A stretch of 64,000 nucleotides of DNA from Piromyces finnis (GCA_002104945.1 MCFH01000024.1:124001-188000); one strand, 5' to 3'; shown: positions 9,607 to 23,509, counted from the stretch's first letter. The notes: a model not told the origin generated them from the letters alone. Translations and numbers: made by a program.

Positions 9607-12600
9607 ATGTTAAACGGAGATAAAAGTAAAAGTTCTTTAAAATCCAACAAAAATAATGAAAAGGGAAAAAAATCAGATAATACCGAGGAATCATTTGAAG
9701 ATTTAGGTATTAATCTTGATTTAGATTTAAACGATGCCATTTATGAATTGGGTTTGAAAAAATCTGCTCCAAGAGTTAGATTCCATGATAGTTATACTAT
9801 GCCTAATGCAACCATTTCTTCAGGAATAGATTTTGAAGATAATTATGATGTTAGTGGTATTTATAAATCAACTGAATATTACAATCAAATGATTAATGGC
9901 CAAAGATTTGGTAGAAGAGATAGTGAACGTACTTCTGATTATCATTCACGTAATCATCGTTATTATCATGCTAGTCAACCTAGCAGTTTTCATCAAAATT
10001 CTATGATGGATTATATTTCAAAATCTCAACCATTAAATGGTGGTAGTAATCTTTTAGCTCAATTTTTAAAATTACATAATGATCAGGAACAATCAAATTC
10101 CAGTAGTGGTAAAGGAAAAGAACCACATATCAATAATGAAATGGATAATTCCTCATGGAATCATTCCACTTCCAATTCTCAACCTATCCCTATTCAAGAT
10201 GTAACCTCATCTTCCCCATTAAAACCACCACATTCTATGTCATCCCTTGGTAAATCTTTTGATCCAAACCTTTATACCATCCCATCCTATAAAAATAAAA
10301 GATATAGCCGTAGTCATAGTCATAGTCATCATCATCAACAACTTAGTAAATCTTTTACTTATCATCAAGATATGCAATTCCCAAAATCATTTAGTAGTAT
10401 TACTAAAACTCAAGAACCATTGAGTATGGAGGATGAAAACATGACAGATAATGAAAATGAACCATTAATGATAAAAACTTCTTCCTACCAACAATCAAAT
10501 GCCATAGATATTAATGGTAATCCTTCAAAAAAGAGTATTAAAGCTAAACATAGAAATAGCCGTCCACCACCACCTTCTCCAACTAGTTCCTATTTCGGTT
10601 CTTATTCTTCAAAAGTTAGTGGAACCTTTGGATCTCCTATTAGTTCTTCTATTTTAGTCAAAACCTCTCAATATATACCTGATGCATCTCTTCCTTATTT
10701 GGTCAAAACAATTGATGATCACTTGGTTAAGAATGAAGATGCTGAAAATAATGATGATTCTGAAGAAGAATATAATATATACAATTTGAAAGGAGGTAAT
10801 AATTTTAAAAAAATTATTTTTTATATATTTAATCAAGATAATAGGTTACTGTTAATTATTTTTAATGTCCGCCATCTTATGATAAAATCAACTTTATTTT
10901 CATCGGCCAGTTTCCTTTTTTTTATGATTCATAGGAAAAAATTCAATATATTATTTTAGGATTAAAAAAAAAAAGATGGAAAAATATTAATACAAACAAT
11001 ATTGATTTTTAGGATTGAAAAAAAAAAAGATGGAAGAAAATTAATACAAGCAATATCGATTATTAGGATTGAAAAAAAAAAAGATGGAAGAAAATTAATA
11101 CAGACAATATCGATTATTAGGATTGAAAAAAAAAAAAGATGGAAGAAAATTAATACAGGCAATATCGATTTTTAGGATTGAAAAAAAAAGATATAAATAC
11201 GCTGATAAATATATAATATTTTACATTTGAATAGAAAAAGAGATATAAATACACCAATAAATTCAGTTTAATTTATCATAATTCAAATATATATATATGA
11301 ATATACTAATAAATACCTTTTAATTTAAAAAGGGATAAAATTTACTAACCATCAATTTTTTTGTTTTTATTTTGAAAAATAGGTGATTATGCTCGTGATA
11401 TATTTAAATTCCAAAATAAATTAAAAAGAAATATTTTAAGTAAACGTTCAAAATCCGAACCTAATCTCTATGAGTTAAATAAAAAGAAGGAAAATGATTT
11501 TAATATTTCTGAAATATCTATTCCAGGTGGATTTAGAAGAGAATTCATGAGCTCAAATGCTAAAAAACAAGGAAAGTCACCACCTCACTGGATTACTGGA
11601 AACTTCATCGACTTTTTAGCCCTTTACGGTCACTATGCTGGGGATGATGATTTCGATGAAGATTATTCCTCTGATGATTATGAAAGTGACAGTTGGTATG
11701 ATGATGATGGTAATAGCATAATGACAGATGATTATCGTCAACACCAGAGATTTGAAAGTGATATTTTCAATAATGAAAAAATTAAAATATCTGAAACTCG
11801 TTCTTCCTACGAATTAATTCCTGATAATGATAAATCAAAAATAAGCATTGATATTGAACCTTTAAATGAAAAAACACCACTTTTGACCAATTCTTCTCAA
11901 TCTTCCCTTAATAATAATTATCATAAAAGAAAGAGTAAAAAACAACGTAAAAATAATTCTTCATCCCAAACTGGAACTGCTTCTGAAGGTAAAACTCTCT
12001 TTTTACTTTTGAAAGCATTTATTGGCACTGGTATTCTCTTCCTTCCAAGAGCCTTTTCCAATGGTGGTATATTATTTTCTTTAGTTTTGTTAGCTCTGTC
12101 TGGTTGGTTAACTTATTTCACTATGGTTCTTCTAATTCGTTGTAGCGAAAAGTTTGGTGGTTCTTATGGTGATATTGGTAAACAACTCTTTGGTCGACCA
12201 TTTAAAATTATGATTCAAGGATCTATTGCTCTTACTCAGGTATTTTTTTTTTTTTTTTTTTTTTTTGAAAATCATTCTATTTTAAATACATACCTTTATT
12301 TTTTTATAAATATATATGATGACCACCAATTTTTATTATTTTGATATATATATATATACATATTTTTATTATTTCAATTTTAATTATATTATTTATTAAT
12401 CTATTATTATTTAAATTATATATAAATTAAAAAAAAATCCAATTTTTTTAGAGTGGTTTTTGTTGTGCCTATATTATATTTATTTTACAAAGTATAAAAT
12501 CTATTATAGAAACAGTGAGTAACGGATCAGTTATCATACCGGATTGGGCTATTATTGCTGCACAAATTTTAATTTATATACCATTATCATGGATTAGAAA

Positions 12601-13842
12601 AATTCAAAATTTCTCTATTACTTCTTTGATTGCAGATGTTTTCATTTTAATAGGTCTTCTCTATATTATTTGTTCCGATTTATTTATTATCTCTAGTGAA
12701 GGTCCAAGCAAAAACTTTACATTCTTTAATAGTGATAAATTCCCGTTATTCTTAGGAACAGCTGTATATGCCTTTGAAGTAAGTTGTCCTCACTATTATT
12801 GTTTATCATATATATATATTTTCACTATCTATTTCTAGTTGTAAATATAATATTAATACTTTTTAAATTATTGTGTTTTAGGGTATTGGTTTAATTATTC
12901 CATTACAAAGATCTATGAGAGAACCAGAAAAGTTCCCAAAAGTATTAAAGAAAAGTATGCTTATTATTTTCGCCTCAATGTTTATGGTTGGAGGTCTTTC
13001 CTATTATATCTTTGGTGATGATGTAATTATTTTTAAATTTTATTATTTAAAAAATATATATATTGTATATACAAAATTGTATATTTTTACTTTTATCTTT
13101 AAAAAATATTTTTATCTATGTCTCTATTTATTATGACTAGTATAAAACTAAGTATTGTATTTTTTTTTTATTTTGTTTTGTTTTATTTTATGATCCTTAG
13201 GTTCATACAATTATTTTTATGGATGTTTATCCAAATTCTGCTATCGGTACAATAGTTAGAGCTTTATATACTTTAGCTATTATTTTCTCTTTCCCATTAA
13301 CCTGTTATTCTGGTATCCACATTATTGAACCACTCTTTGTACCTAGAAAGGGACCATTTAGATCTTTCCATTTAAAATCAAAGAAAAATATGTCTATGAA
13401 TAACTATGCTTCCATAACTTCAAATGACAAAGAAATGAATAATGCCAGTAGTACTCATGTACTACCAGATGAAGAAGAAAAGAAAGGTGCTTCTACCTCT
13501 CTCACTCAAAATTCATCCTATTCTTCTCTTCCAAATCGTCGTAAGAAGCGTGAAACTGGAAAAAATAGTAACACAATTAAATGGATGAAAAATATATTTA
13601 GAGCAGTATTTGTTAGTAGTTTAGGTGTCATTTCTTACTGTGGTGCCTCTAATTTAGATAACTTTGTATCTATTATTGGTAGTTTTGCATGTATACCTTT
13701 AATGTTTATCTATCCAGCATTATTACACTATCGTGGAGTAGCCGAAACTTCAAAAGAACGTTTAACAGATATTTTAATTATTATTATAGGTACAATTGCT
13801 ACCGTATGGATTACAAAACTTAGTTTAGATGAATGGAAATAA
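9607..13842 (+). CDS. Vacuolar amino-acid transporter, AVT3/AVT4-type (AAAP family)
   Basis: Five exons join in frame: 9607-10795, 11383-12239, 12452-12778, 12882-13022 and 13201-13842, giving 1051 residues. The first ~595 residues are a hydrophilic Ser/His/Asn-rich extension containing a GDYARDIFKFQNKL block at the exon 1/2 junction, typical of fungal AVT N-tails. The transporter domain then starts KTLFLLLKAFIGTGILFLP (TM1 of the AAAP family). Later family blocks are visible: SGFCCAYIIF, VYAFE-GIGLIIPLQ, MREPEKFP and the last helices to the C-terminus. A Ser-rich cytosolic loop interrupts the C-terminal helices at about residues 890-955. Members move amino acids by proton antiport or symport across the vacuole membrane; the substrate cannot be read from sequence. 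Intron 1 is unusually long (587 bp) and carries a minisatellite; intron 2 starts with a long T run. Confidence 0.88.
10958..11190 (+). repeat. 54-bp minisatellite inside intron 1 of the transporter gene
   Basis: Four tandem copies begin at 10958, 11011, 11065 and 11119, with a partial fifth from 11174. Each runs AGGATTG, an A-tract, GATGGAAGAAAATTAATACA and then CAATATCGATT(A/T)TT. Period is 53-55 bp and the copies differ at only a few positions. Each unit ends in TTAG or ATTAG, i.e. resembles a 3' splice site. The minus-strand reading frame through the array is a by-product of the near-54-bp period. Confidence 0.9.
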
Positions 13843-14743
13843 TAGAGTTAATTTAGGGCGAATTTAGAAAGTTAAAGTATAAATTATTTAAATATTATAT
13901 ACAGAAAAATGATTATAAAAGAAGAAATTTAAAAAGTTTGGAAGAAAAAAAAAAAAAAAAAAAAAACACCCTCGAAAAAAATAAAAGTAAAATAATGTTT
14001 AACCTTTATAAGATAAAATAATATTAGAGGAAAATATATATATATATATATAATTAAAAAAAAAAAAAAAAAGAAAAAGAAAGGAAATAAAAAATATATA
14101 TTAATAATAAAATATATTCAATTTAAAGAAAAGCTATTTTTTTCTATATTATTTTTATTTATTTTATTTTATTTATTATTTTTTTATATATATATAATAT
14201 TATATAATATTAATTTTGTTTTTTTTAACATTATTAATATTATAAAAACAAAAAAAAACAAAAACTATCCTACCCAATTTTCTTATTTTTTTTATTATAG
14301 TTAAATGTAAAATATATATATATATTTTACGTAATTATAATTGAACTATTATATTAATATATAAATAATAATTAATAAAAAAAACTAATTTAATAATAAT
14401 AAATGATTTTTTATTTTTTTTTTTTTTTTTTTTTTTAACTTTTATTTAATTATTTTTTAATTCATAGTTGCAAAAATTGATTATAATTAAATGATCTAAT
14501 AAGATCAATGATGATATTATTCATAGTTAATCTTTATTAGTCTTTTATGACAATAGAAATAAAATATAATTCTTTTATTCTTTATATTTTAAACAATTAA
14601 ATTATTTATTGAAATAATAATAATAATAATAATAAAAAGTATATATGTAATATGTAAAATATTTTAAAGGATAAAATAAAAAAAAATAGAAAAAAAAAAA
14701 ATTCAATATAATTATCATTAAATAGTATTAAATTATTATTTAA
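13843..14743. other. Intergenic spacer between convergent genes
   Basis: AT-rich 3'-3' spacer with A runs near 13950 and 14055, a T run near 14410-14435 and short (TAA)n near 14610. It should contain the poly(A) sites of both flanking genes. No further feature is seen. Confidence 0.5.
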
Positions 14744-15469
14744 TTAATTTTCATTATTTGATGAGGATAGTTGTAAAGATAAATCTAAAATAAGTTGATT
14801 TTTTGTGTTTAACTGATCTTGTAAATTTTTTATTTTTGTCTTATATTTTTGTAATTGTAGATCATAATTTCCTTTTAAGGAAAAGTGACCTATACCACCA
14901 CTAGTCAATTCTTTAGTATTTAAATCGGCAATGGAGGAGGAAGAAGAAAGAGATGCTGAAGAAGAAGAAGGTAATAATTGAGAAGGTGGTGATCGAATAT
15001 TTTTATTATTTCTTAATATTTTTGTTTTAGATGATGTTAAATTTGGTATGATATTGCTGGAAGGGGTTGAGGATAATGATGAAGATGAGGATGCTGAGGA
15101 TTTCATAGGATTAGCATTATGTGGATCAAAATGATTATTTTCAATAGGTATATTTAATTTTTGTGATGGAGGTCTTGGAATCATGGGTGATTTTCTATGA
15201 TGTTGATCTTCCAATATTTTAGTATTTTCATTCTTTATTTCATTTAAACTATTAGTATTGACTTCATCATTATCCTTATGAATGTCATCTTCATCATCAT
15301 CACTTGAAGAAGTGGAAAGTGAAAGAGATGATCTTCTACCATCCATTAATTCATGATGAGATATGAAATAATTTTTATCATTTATATTACTTGAGCTATT
15401 CGAACCTAATAAATCATTATCATTTATAAGTTGACTTTCTAATTCTTTAATATATATATATATATATAT

Positions 15470-15508
<39 letters not shown>

Positions 15509-16247
15509 TGAATATAATTTTTTTATGTTTTTTTTTAAAAAAAAAAAAAAATATAAAAAAGTTAGATATATATACAAATTTTGATGATGATAAGAATTTA
15601 TATATATATATGTATATAAATTATAAAATGCTTACCTTTTATTTTATTTTTTAATTCAAAAATTTCTATGGCACTTTCCATTTTTACTTTTGATAAATTA
15701 GACCTTAAATTTTTTAATGTTTTTTCATAATTATCTTTTATTACGGCAATCTCCTTGTCCTTCTCATTTAATTTTAATTCTAAATAATGAATTGTGGCGG
15801 TAGTTCCGTTAAATTGCTTTTTTTGAAGAAAAGGGCTTGTTGGGGTAGAAGAGGTGGTGGTGGAAGTGGTGGAGGTGGAAGAAATTGTAGTAGAATTAGA
15901 TGTTAAATTATTTGTGGAAGAGGAATCAAAAATAGAAGTAGTAGTAGTAGTAGTAGGATCATTAAAACTATGAATAGGTATATTATTATCAGGTTGTAAG
16001 GGGGTTGAAGATGAATTTGCTGATTTAATTGATCGTAATGGTTTAGATGATACATTTGGTTGGGAAAGGATTCCATTAGATTGAGATTTAGCTTTTGAAA
16101 GATTGGAAGGTAAAGGAGGTTTCAAATTAAAAGATTCTATGTGAGATGAAGGATTCACCTTTGATAGAATGGGTGGAGATAAAGGTACAGGTGAGGGTGA
16201 AGTAGTAGTAGAAGTATTTCTATTTTCATGTATTATTTCTTCATTAT

Positions 16248-16284
<37 letters not shown>

Positions 16285-17355
16285 TGATTTGAATACATAT
16301 ACATTCATATTTTTTAAAAAAAATTAGTATAAAGATATCAAAAAGTAATAATAATAAAATATTTAAGATATAATGATATAATATATATATAATTTTAAAA
16401 TGAAAAAAATTACTTTTGGTTTATTTAATCTTGAATTAACCAATTCATATTCCAATTGAGATATTTTTTTTTCGGCATTACAAAATTTCTCTTGTTCCCT
16501 TATTAATTTACTTTCATACTTTTTAAAAAAAAAAAAAAAAAATCAAATATAGGTATAATAATAGTTGTTATAGTTATTGTTTTTTTATATATATAAATAA
16601 ATAAAAATAAAAAAAAAAAAATAAAAGTTATTATTATATTAAGGCATTATATATTATATAGGCATTATATATTATATTGGAGTGATACAGAATAAATTAT
16701 ATATTTATTTTACCTTTTGTTCAGAAAAAATCAATTTTTCTTTTAGTTTTCTTATAAGTTTATAGGATTCTTGAAGTTTTACCTTTAATTCATCTGATTC
16801 CTTTGAATAATAATAATAAAAAAAAATAAATATCATTATACATAGATATAGAATTAATATTAATATTATAAAAAATGATAAAAAAAAAAAAAAAACTCTA
16901 GTGATATATTTTTGTCTATAGATGAGATAAAATAATATTTGTTTTCTTAATACTCCTTTTCCTTTTATAATTTTAATATATAGTTTAAAAAAATTAAAAT
17001 TTTTACATTCTTAATATCTTCTGTTGTTTTTCGTAGTGGTGGTGATTTATTGTTAGATATATTATTAGAATTATGGAATGATTTATTGCCTTCCTTTTTT
17101 TCATTTTGTTTTTTTTCGAGAATTAATAGATTATGTAACTATTATATTATTATTATTATTTAATCATTGAAAGCATTAATAATTAGTAATAGAAAAAATA
17201 ATAATTATAATAATAAATAATTATAATAATATATAGTTTTTTTTAAAAAAAAAAAAAAAAAAAACTTTAATATTTCACGTTTTATTATTTATTACTTCAA
17301 TTTCTTTTTCTTTTGATGTGGTGGTAGTAGAAGAATTATCATTTAATTTTAACAT
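14744..17355 (-). CDS. Ser/Thr-rich coiled-coil protein of unknown function
   Basis: Six exons join in frame on the minus strand: 17355-17296, 17138-17007, 16800-16714, 16518-16414, 16248-15636 and 15444-14744, giving 565 residues. Exons 2-4 encode lysine/glutamate-rich heptad-like stretches (LHNLLILEKKQNEKKEG, ESDELKVKLQESYKLIRKLK, YESKLIREQEKF..SQLEYEL) that predict coiled coil. Exon 5 holds Ser/Thr/Pro-rich low-complexity sequence followed by a second coiled coil (residues ~280-332). Exon 6 is Ser/Asp-rich and ends with a third short coiled coil (LQKYKTKIKNLQDQL). The start is the ATG at 17355; a 5-codon upstream ORF overlaps it. The pattern suggests a cytoskeletal or scaffold protein, but no family is recognised. 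(TTTA)n and (TA)n tracts lie in introns 4 and 5. Confidence 0.75.
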
Positions 17356-18667
17356 TTTTCTTTCATTCAATAATTTATATTAAAAATGATATATATATAT
17401 ATATATATTTTTATTCTATCTAGAATTAACATTTAATTCATTCATTCTTAACCTTCCCATTTTATGTTTTTTTTTTATGTTTTTTTAAAACTTTAATTTT
17501 TTACTTATCATCTAAAACTTTATAATTTTTATTTTTTTTTTTTTTTAATTTTTAATTAATGAAAAAAAAACACAACATGAAGAAAATTAAAAACTTTATT
17601 CAATCTTAATAAAATAATAGAAAACATTATAAAAGAAGGAAAAAAGACTTTTTTGTTTTATAAAAAATTTATATAATGCTTTATTAAAATAGTTTTTTTT
17701 TTTTTTTTTTTTTCTAATAGAATTGAGAACTATTTATATATATATATATATATCAACTATAATTTCTGTATAAATATATTTTTTAAAAAAAAAAAAATAC
17801 TATAAATTTGTTACACTATTTAAAAACAAGTGTTAATATAAAATGTTTTTATAAACAATTATCAAATAAAGAAATGTCATGAAAATCTGTTATATTTTGT
17901 AATAATTATAATAAGGGTTTTTTTTTTATCCTCTTTTGATATTTTGATTTATAAAACTATTCTATTATCTAATATTGTTATTATTATTTATGGAAAAATA
18001 TTATTAATATTTTTTTTATATAAATTAATCTATTAAAATATGAATGTACACAATATTTATTTAAATAAATTTATAATATAATTAAATGTATGAAATAAAT
18101 AAAAGTCAAGCCTAATTAAAATAATTAATTTATTTTTTGGTAAATTCTATGGTTACTAATTTTAAAAGATTGGTATAAAAAACAGGAAATAAAATAAATA
18201 AACAATCAAAAAAATCTGGGGTTGAATTATCACTTTGTATTAATATTCTTTTTTTTTTTTTTTTTTTTACTATTGAATACATAGTAAAAATAAATTTAAC
18301 CATTACAATATTTAGAATACTATTTTCATATATTATATTTAAAAAATAGACTTTTAAAATAATTATATAATTAAATATATATAATTATTTATACTAATTA
18401 CTAATAAGAATAAAAAAGATAAATCATTAACTGATAAAATCAGTATAAAAAAAAATATTAAATTTTTTTATAATTTTCTTTATAGTTTAAATATAAAAAT
18501 ATGAAAAATCAACCAATCACAAAACAATAATAATTGTATTTTTTAAGGATATTAATAAAAAAAAAAGGCTGCCAAACAAACAAAAATTTTATCTGTACAA
18601 ATTAAAATATTTTTTATTTATAATTATTTTTTATAATTTAAAAAAATATTATTAAAAAAAAGTAAAA
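17356..18667. other. Divergent spacer (coiled-coil gene / QPRT)
   Basis: Head-to-head spacer of 1.3 kb, AT-rich, with T runs near 17540, 17695 and 18250. Both flanking genes read outward, so both promoters lie here. No defined element is recognised. Confidence 0.5.
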
Positions 18668-20429
18668 ATGACCACTACTATCGTTGGAAACTTAGAATGT
18701 TTATTACCACCATCCTGGAAGACTACCATTGCTGAATGGATTCGTGAAGATACCCCATCTTTCGATTACGGAGGTTACGTTGTTGGTGATTCCGATGAAG
18801 TTGCTATCTTATACGGAAAGTCTAAGGTATATACAAAATTAAAAAAAAAAAAAGCAACAATTTGTGTTATATATATATCTATTTTAAGAAAATAAAATAA
18901 TATAAAATAAACAGTAATAAATTCAGTGAAACATTAAAATAAAAAAATATATATCTATAAATATACACATTTATTCAAATATACATAATTTACATTTTCC
19001 ATTTTATAATACATATTATAAATACTATATATAAAATAAATAAAATAATTTTATATTTTTTTTTAAAAAAAAAAGGGTAAATTAGCTGGTGTTCCATTCT
19101 TTGACGAAATTTTCAAGCAATGTGGTTGTAAGGTTGAATGGTTATTAAAGGAAGGTGATGAATTCGATCCAGCTACTACTGAAAAGGGTCGTTTCGAAGT
19201 TGCCCGTGTCTATGGTAAGGCTAGATCTTTACTTCTTGGTGAAAGAGTTGCCTTAAACACTATTTCTCGTTGTAGTGGTATTGCTACCAGGTAAAAATAT
19301 TATTTCGTCAATCTATTAAAAAAAGGAAAAGAGCAACAATTTTATATTATATTATGTGATATAATTTGTTTTTTTATTAAAAAAAAACAATCATATAATA
19401 ATAATATAAAAATATTAGAATAATTTATTTTAAATTTAAAATGGATATATATACAATAATAGATAAATAATAAAAAAAAGTTATTTCAATATATATAGAT
19501 ATCTTTTTAATAAAATATGAAGAAGATATCGTTATTAATATATAAAAATTTAAATCAATATAATATTCATACTATTTTATCATTATTTATAAAATAAATT
19601 ATTAAAGAGCTACCAAGCTTGCCAACTTAAAGGAACAACACCAATGGCAAGGTGTCGTCGCTGGTACCAGAAAGACCACTCCAGGTAAAAATTATAATAC
19701 GATATAATTATATGAAATGAAATATATCTTGTGAAAAAAAAATATTTATTATTAAATATAAAAATTTTATAAAATATTTAAAAAAATGGTTTAATTTATT
19801 TTTAATAAAAAAAAGGTTTCCGTCTTGTTGAAAAGTACGGTATGCTTGTTGGTGGTGTTGATACTCACCGTGTTGACCTTTCCTCTATGATTATGTTAAA
19901 GGATAACCACATCTGGAGTCAAGGTTCCATTACTGCTGCTACCAAGCAAGCTAAGAAGGTTGGTGGTTTCGCTCTTAAGGTCGAAGTTGAATGCCGTACT
20001 GAAGAAGAAGCTGAAGAAGCTATTTCTGCTGGTGCTGATATTGTTATGTTAGATAACTTCAAGCCAGCTGACTTAAAGGTTTCTGCTAGACGCTTAAAGG
20101 AAAAATTCTCTAACCGTACCGTTTTAATTGAAGCTAGTGGTGGTATTTCTGAAGAAAACATTGTTGACTACTTTGACAACTGTAATTTTTTTATTAATAT
20201 ATTTAAATATTATTTTTTTAAATATCAATTTCATAAATATGTTTTTTAACGATCAATGGATAATAATATGATATATTTAAAAATAATATATTCTTATGCT
20301 AATTTCTTATATATTCTATACTCTTTATATAATAAAATAATAATAGCTGTTGATGTCATCTCTCTTGGTTCATTATCTCACGGTGTTCCAATTATTGATT
20401 TCTCTTTAAAGATTCAACCAAAGCACTAA
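18668..20429 (+). CDS. BNA6: Nicotinate-nucleotide pyrophosphorylase (quinolinate phosphoribosyltransferase)
   Basis: Five exons join in frame: 18668-18826, 19076-19290, 19608-19684, 19816-20181 and 20347-20429, giving 299 residues, close to the usual ~295. The enzyme condenses quinolinate with PRPP to nicotinate mononucleotide, CO2 and pyrophosphate, the last step of de novo NAD synthesis. Family blocks are visible: [17 protein letters not shown] (about 107-123), [11 protein letters not shown] (143-153, with R146 and K147), [20 protein letters not shown] (163-182, with H168, R169, K179), EVE(C) in the next strand, and ASGGI near the end. The codons are richer in G and C than the surroundings and favour few synonyms, suggesting high expression. 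Nothing essential is missing, so a functional enzyme is expected. Confidence 0.96.
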
Positions 20430-20671
20430 ATTTCATACAAAACATAATGAATTAAATATCATTCAAAATTCAAAATTCAAAATAAAAAACGATAAATAGC
20501 CCATATTCTAGTATAATAAAAATATACAAAACAATGCAAAGTATGATAAAATCGGGGAAAATTAACCTGTTCATACTAGAAATTATTTATGAATCATAGT
20601 AAAATATATATATAAAATTTAAATATATATTGTGTATAACAAAAAAGAGGGCATATGTAATTATAACAGAG

Positions 20672-20703
<32 letters not shown>

Positions 20704-21229
20704 AAGAAAAAAAATAAAAATAATATAAATTAAAAAAAAACTACTACTTTATATTTAATTATTATTCTTTTAAAGAAGAAGGAAAGAAAGTCATTAAAGT
20801 TTGAAGCAGTATTGTAGAATTAGAATGATCATTAATTCTGTGATTTTATTTTATTTATTTTTTTACACCTAATAACAATATTAATATAGATTCTGTGATA
20901 TTTAATAGAGTTTTTTTAAGAGTATTTTTTTTTTTTTTTTTTTTATTACTCAAACTAAAAGACAAAAGTTTTAGTGTGAGGAAATAATCTGAATGATAGT
21001 AGTGTTATACCTTTTTTTACACCTTCAACTAATTTCAGATATTAGTTGTTGTTTTTACCACTATATAACATAATATTAAATTTACAATATTGATTTTAAT
21101 TCTGTAGTATTCATGTGTCGTTTTAAAGAATATTTTTTTCTTTTTTTTTTTTTTTTTACTTTTTTATTTTATTTTATTAGTTAATAGGCTATTATAAGTG
21201 AATTGAGGATTCTTACATTCAGATATTTG
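20430..21229. other. 3' spacer after QPRT
   Basis: AT-rich DNA with a run of about 31 A at 20671-20701 and T runs near 20928 and 21140. No gene is seen. Confidence 0.5.
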
Positions 21230-21730
21230 TGAAGCACAACAAATGAAATGTTTTATTAAATGGAAAAAATCAAAAAATGTATTAGTAAAATATCTCATCC
21301 GACTTATTCCCTCCCATGACTTCATTACTTTTGGACCAAAGAATCTTGTTCATTTCATAAGAAACTTTTAAAAATTAATATTAAAGATGTTAGAGAGCAT
21401 TATTGGAATAATAGTAACCTAAATAATGAAAGTAAAGCCCTTAGATATACTAACAACAAATTCCTCAATTCAAACCAATCTTACGCATATCAGTCTCAAC
21501 AAATCACTTAAATTTAGGAATCACTTGAATTATTTTGCTTTTATTGAAATTACATTAATTTTCTAGATTGACTGCATTAAATGTGGATTTAAAATTTTAT
21601 GCAAAGAATCTTATTAAAAGAAACCTTATGTCAGACACCTGCCCTAGTATTTGTTCTTGTTGTGGTAATATTAATAGTATTCCTAGTCCTGCTCCTTTTT
21701 AAAAAATGATATTATTCTAATTACACCTTA
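21230..21730 (+). mobile_element. Decayed non-LTR (LINE) retrotransposon fragment
   Basis: Broken plus-strand readings with protein-like composition, set in otherwise non-coding DNA. One frame near 21350-21510 gives KKLLKINIKDVREHYWNNSN; another at about 21580-21703 gives LTALNVDLKFYAKNL, KRNLMSDTCPSICSCCGN and a stop. The second resembles the C-terminal region of LINE ORF2, with the zinc-binding C..C..C (zf-RVT type) segment that follows the reverse transcriptase. Stops and frameshifts separate the pieces, so no product is expected. The reverse transcriptase core itself is not recognised. The base composition, less AT-rich than the flanks, supports an origin as coding DNA. Confidence 0.55.
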
Positions 21731-23509
21731 TCAGAGGAACTTTCAAAAAATACTTAATCTAGATTAATCTAATTCTCGATTTGGTGATATTTTATTTTAT
21801 TAGGTAGAGGTCAACCTCACACACAGTACAAACTTTTATCGAATAATTATGCAACCTTTAATACTTTTTATATTTTACTTTATATATATAGTTTTATTAT
21901 TTTTATTTATTATTTATTATATTATCAATATTAATCTGTATTATGTATGTAAGATTTTATAAATTACTTTTAATAAATAAATAGAAAAAGAAGCGTACTA
22001 TCTTCCTTGTCAAAGTTATAATTTTCCCAGGCTTATTTGCTAAGATTGAATGTATGTGTTTAATTTTTTATTTAATTTTTTTTCTTTTTTTAAATATTAT
22101 ATTCATAGATTAAAATTTTAAATTTTTAAAATAAATGATATTTCAAGATATTTGCTGCTGCTATTAAAACAAAAAACATACATAGTAGAAATATATTATT
22201 TTAATTTAATGAACTTATTCTTAAATTCAAATGACTTTTTTACTCACTAATTTTAATAAATTGACCCTTCTCAATCTTGAAATAATGTAAATTCCACTTA
22301 TTCACGAAATTAAATATTAGAATTTTATTTTTCATAATATCATCACCAAAAAAAAAAAAAAAAAAAAGGATGCCTTAACATCAACTATTATTATCATTAT
22401 TATTATCATTATTATTTACTCTAGAAAAATAAAGACTTTTAATTTTTTTTTAATATAGATATTTTATTATTAAAGATATTGATAATATGATGATTTTTTC
22501 TTGATTTCATTCTTTCTTTTTTTTTTATTTTTATAATAAAAAAATAATAAAACTAAAAAAAAAAAAAAAAACTTTTTAAATAAACAATAATTTATTCTAA
22601 CAAAGTAGTTATTAAAAAAAAGGGGAAAAAAATAAATAGTAGTAAAAAAAAAAAAAAAAATTTAAATAAATAATGAGAAAAAATATATATATATTTTTAG
22701 TTTTAATATACCAGTCTTTTTTAAAAAAGGAAAGAAAGAAAAGAATTGAAAAGATAAAAAAAAGAAAAAGTTATGAGTTTTTTTTTTTTATATATTTAAA
22801 AAAAAAAATAATCATTTTTACATATATATTTATTTTATATATATATAAAAAGGGAAATAAAATGATATTTAATGAAAATATATAATATATAAAAAAATGA
22901 ATTTTATAAAATATTTAATTATAATTTTTTCTTTTTTATTATTGTAAAATGTTTAATTATTTTATGATAAATATTATATTTGTATTATTAATGTTTTTTA
23001 TAATGATTATTATTATTTTCCTCTAAATATCAGTAATTCTCTTTTTTCTTTCTCGCTTTTTCTCTTCCTCTCTCTCACCTCCTTTATATTCACTTTTTTT
23101 TCTCACTTTATATAATGATTTATAAAAATATATATAAAAATAAAATTCTTGGGTTTTTTCTTTTTTTAAATAAAAAAAAAAAAAAGGTATTCATAGTTTG
23201 TGTTATATTTGTATAGTTATGTTTATATATATTGATATACACACATAATGTTTATATATCATAATTAAAAATTAATTTAATACAAAATAAATTAAAAAAA
23301 ATAATATATATAATCCTGCTTTATATATATATATAGGTGTATAAGTTTCTCTGAAAATTTTTTTACGCATTCTTTTAATGATTTTGATTTTTTTTTTTTT
23401 AATATTTTTCACACTATTTTTTATTTTGTTTTGTTTTGGAAGATTTCTGAAATATTGCATTATTGATGTTTTATTGTTATACTGATATAATAAAAATATT
23501 TTTTGTACC
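21731..23509. other. Spacer with CT-rich tract and no supported gene
   Basis: AT-rich DNA with poly(A) runs near 22350, 22560 and 22643 and a CT-rich stretch at about 23030-23105. An open frame at 22673-22885 is Lys/Ile/Phe low complexity and is not considered a gene. Confidence 0.5.

Noticed and set aside
10962-11162. 66-codon minus-strand ORF with repeated FFSILIIDI units
   Set aside because: Produced by the 54-bp minisatellite in the transporter intron; period divisible by three keeps it open.
22673-22885. 70-codon plus-strand ORF
   Set aside because: Lys/Ile/Phe/Tyr low complexity identical in style to spacer DNA; no splice partner or homology.
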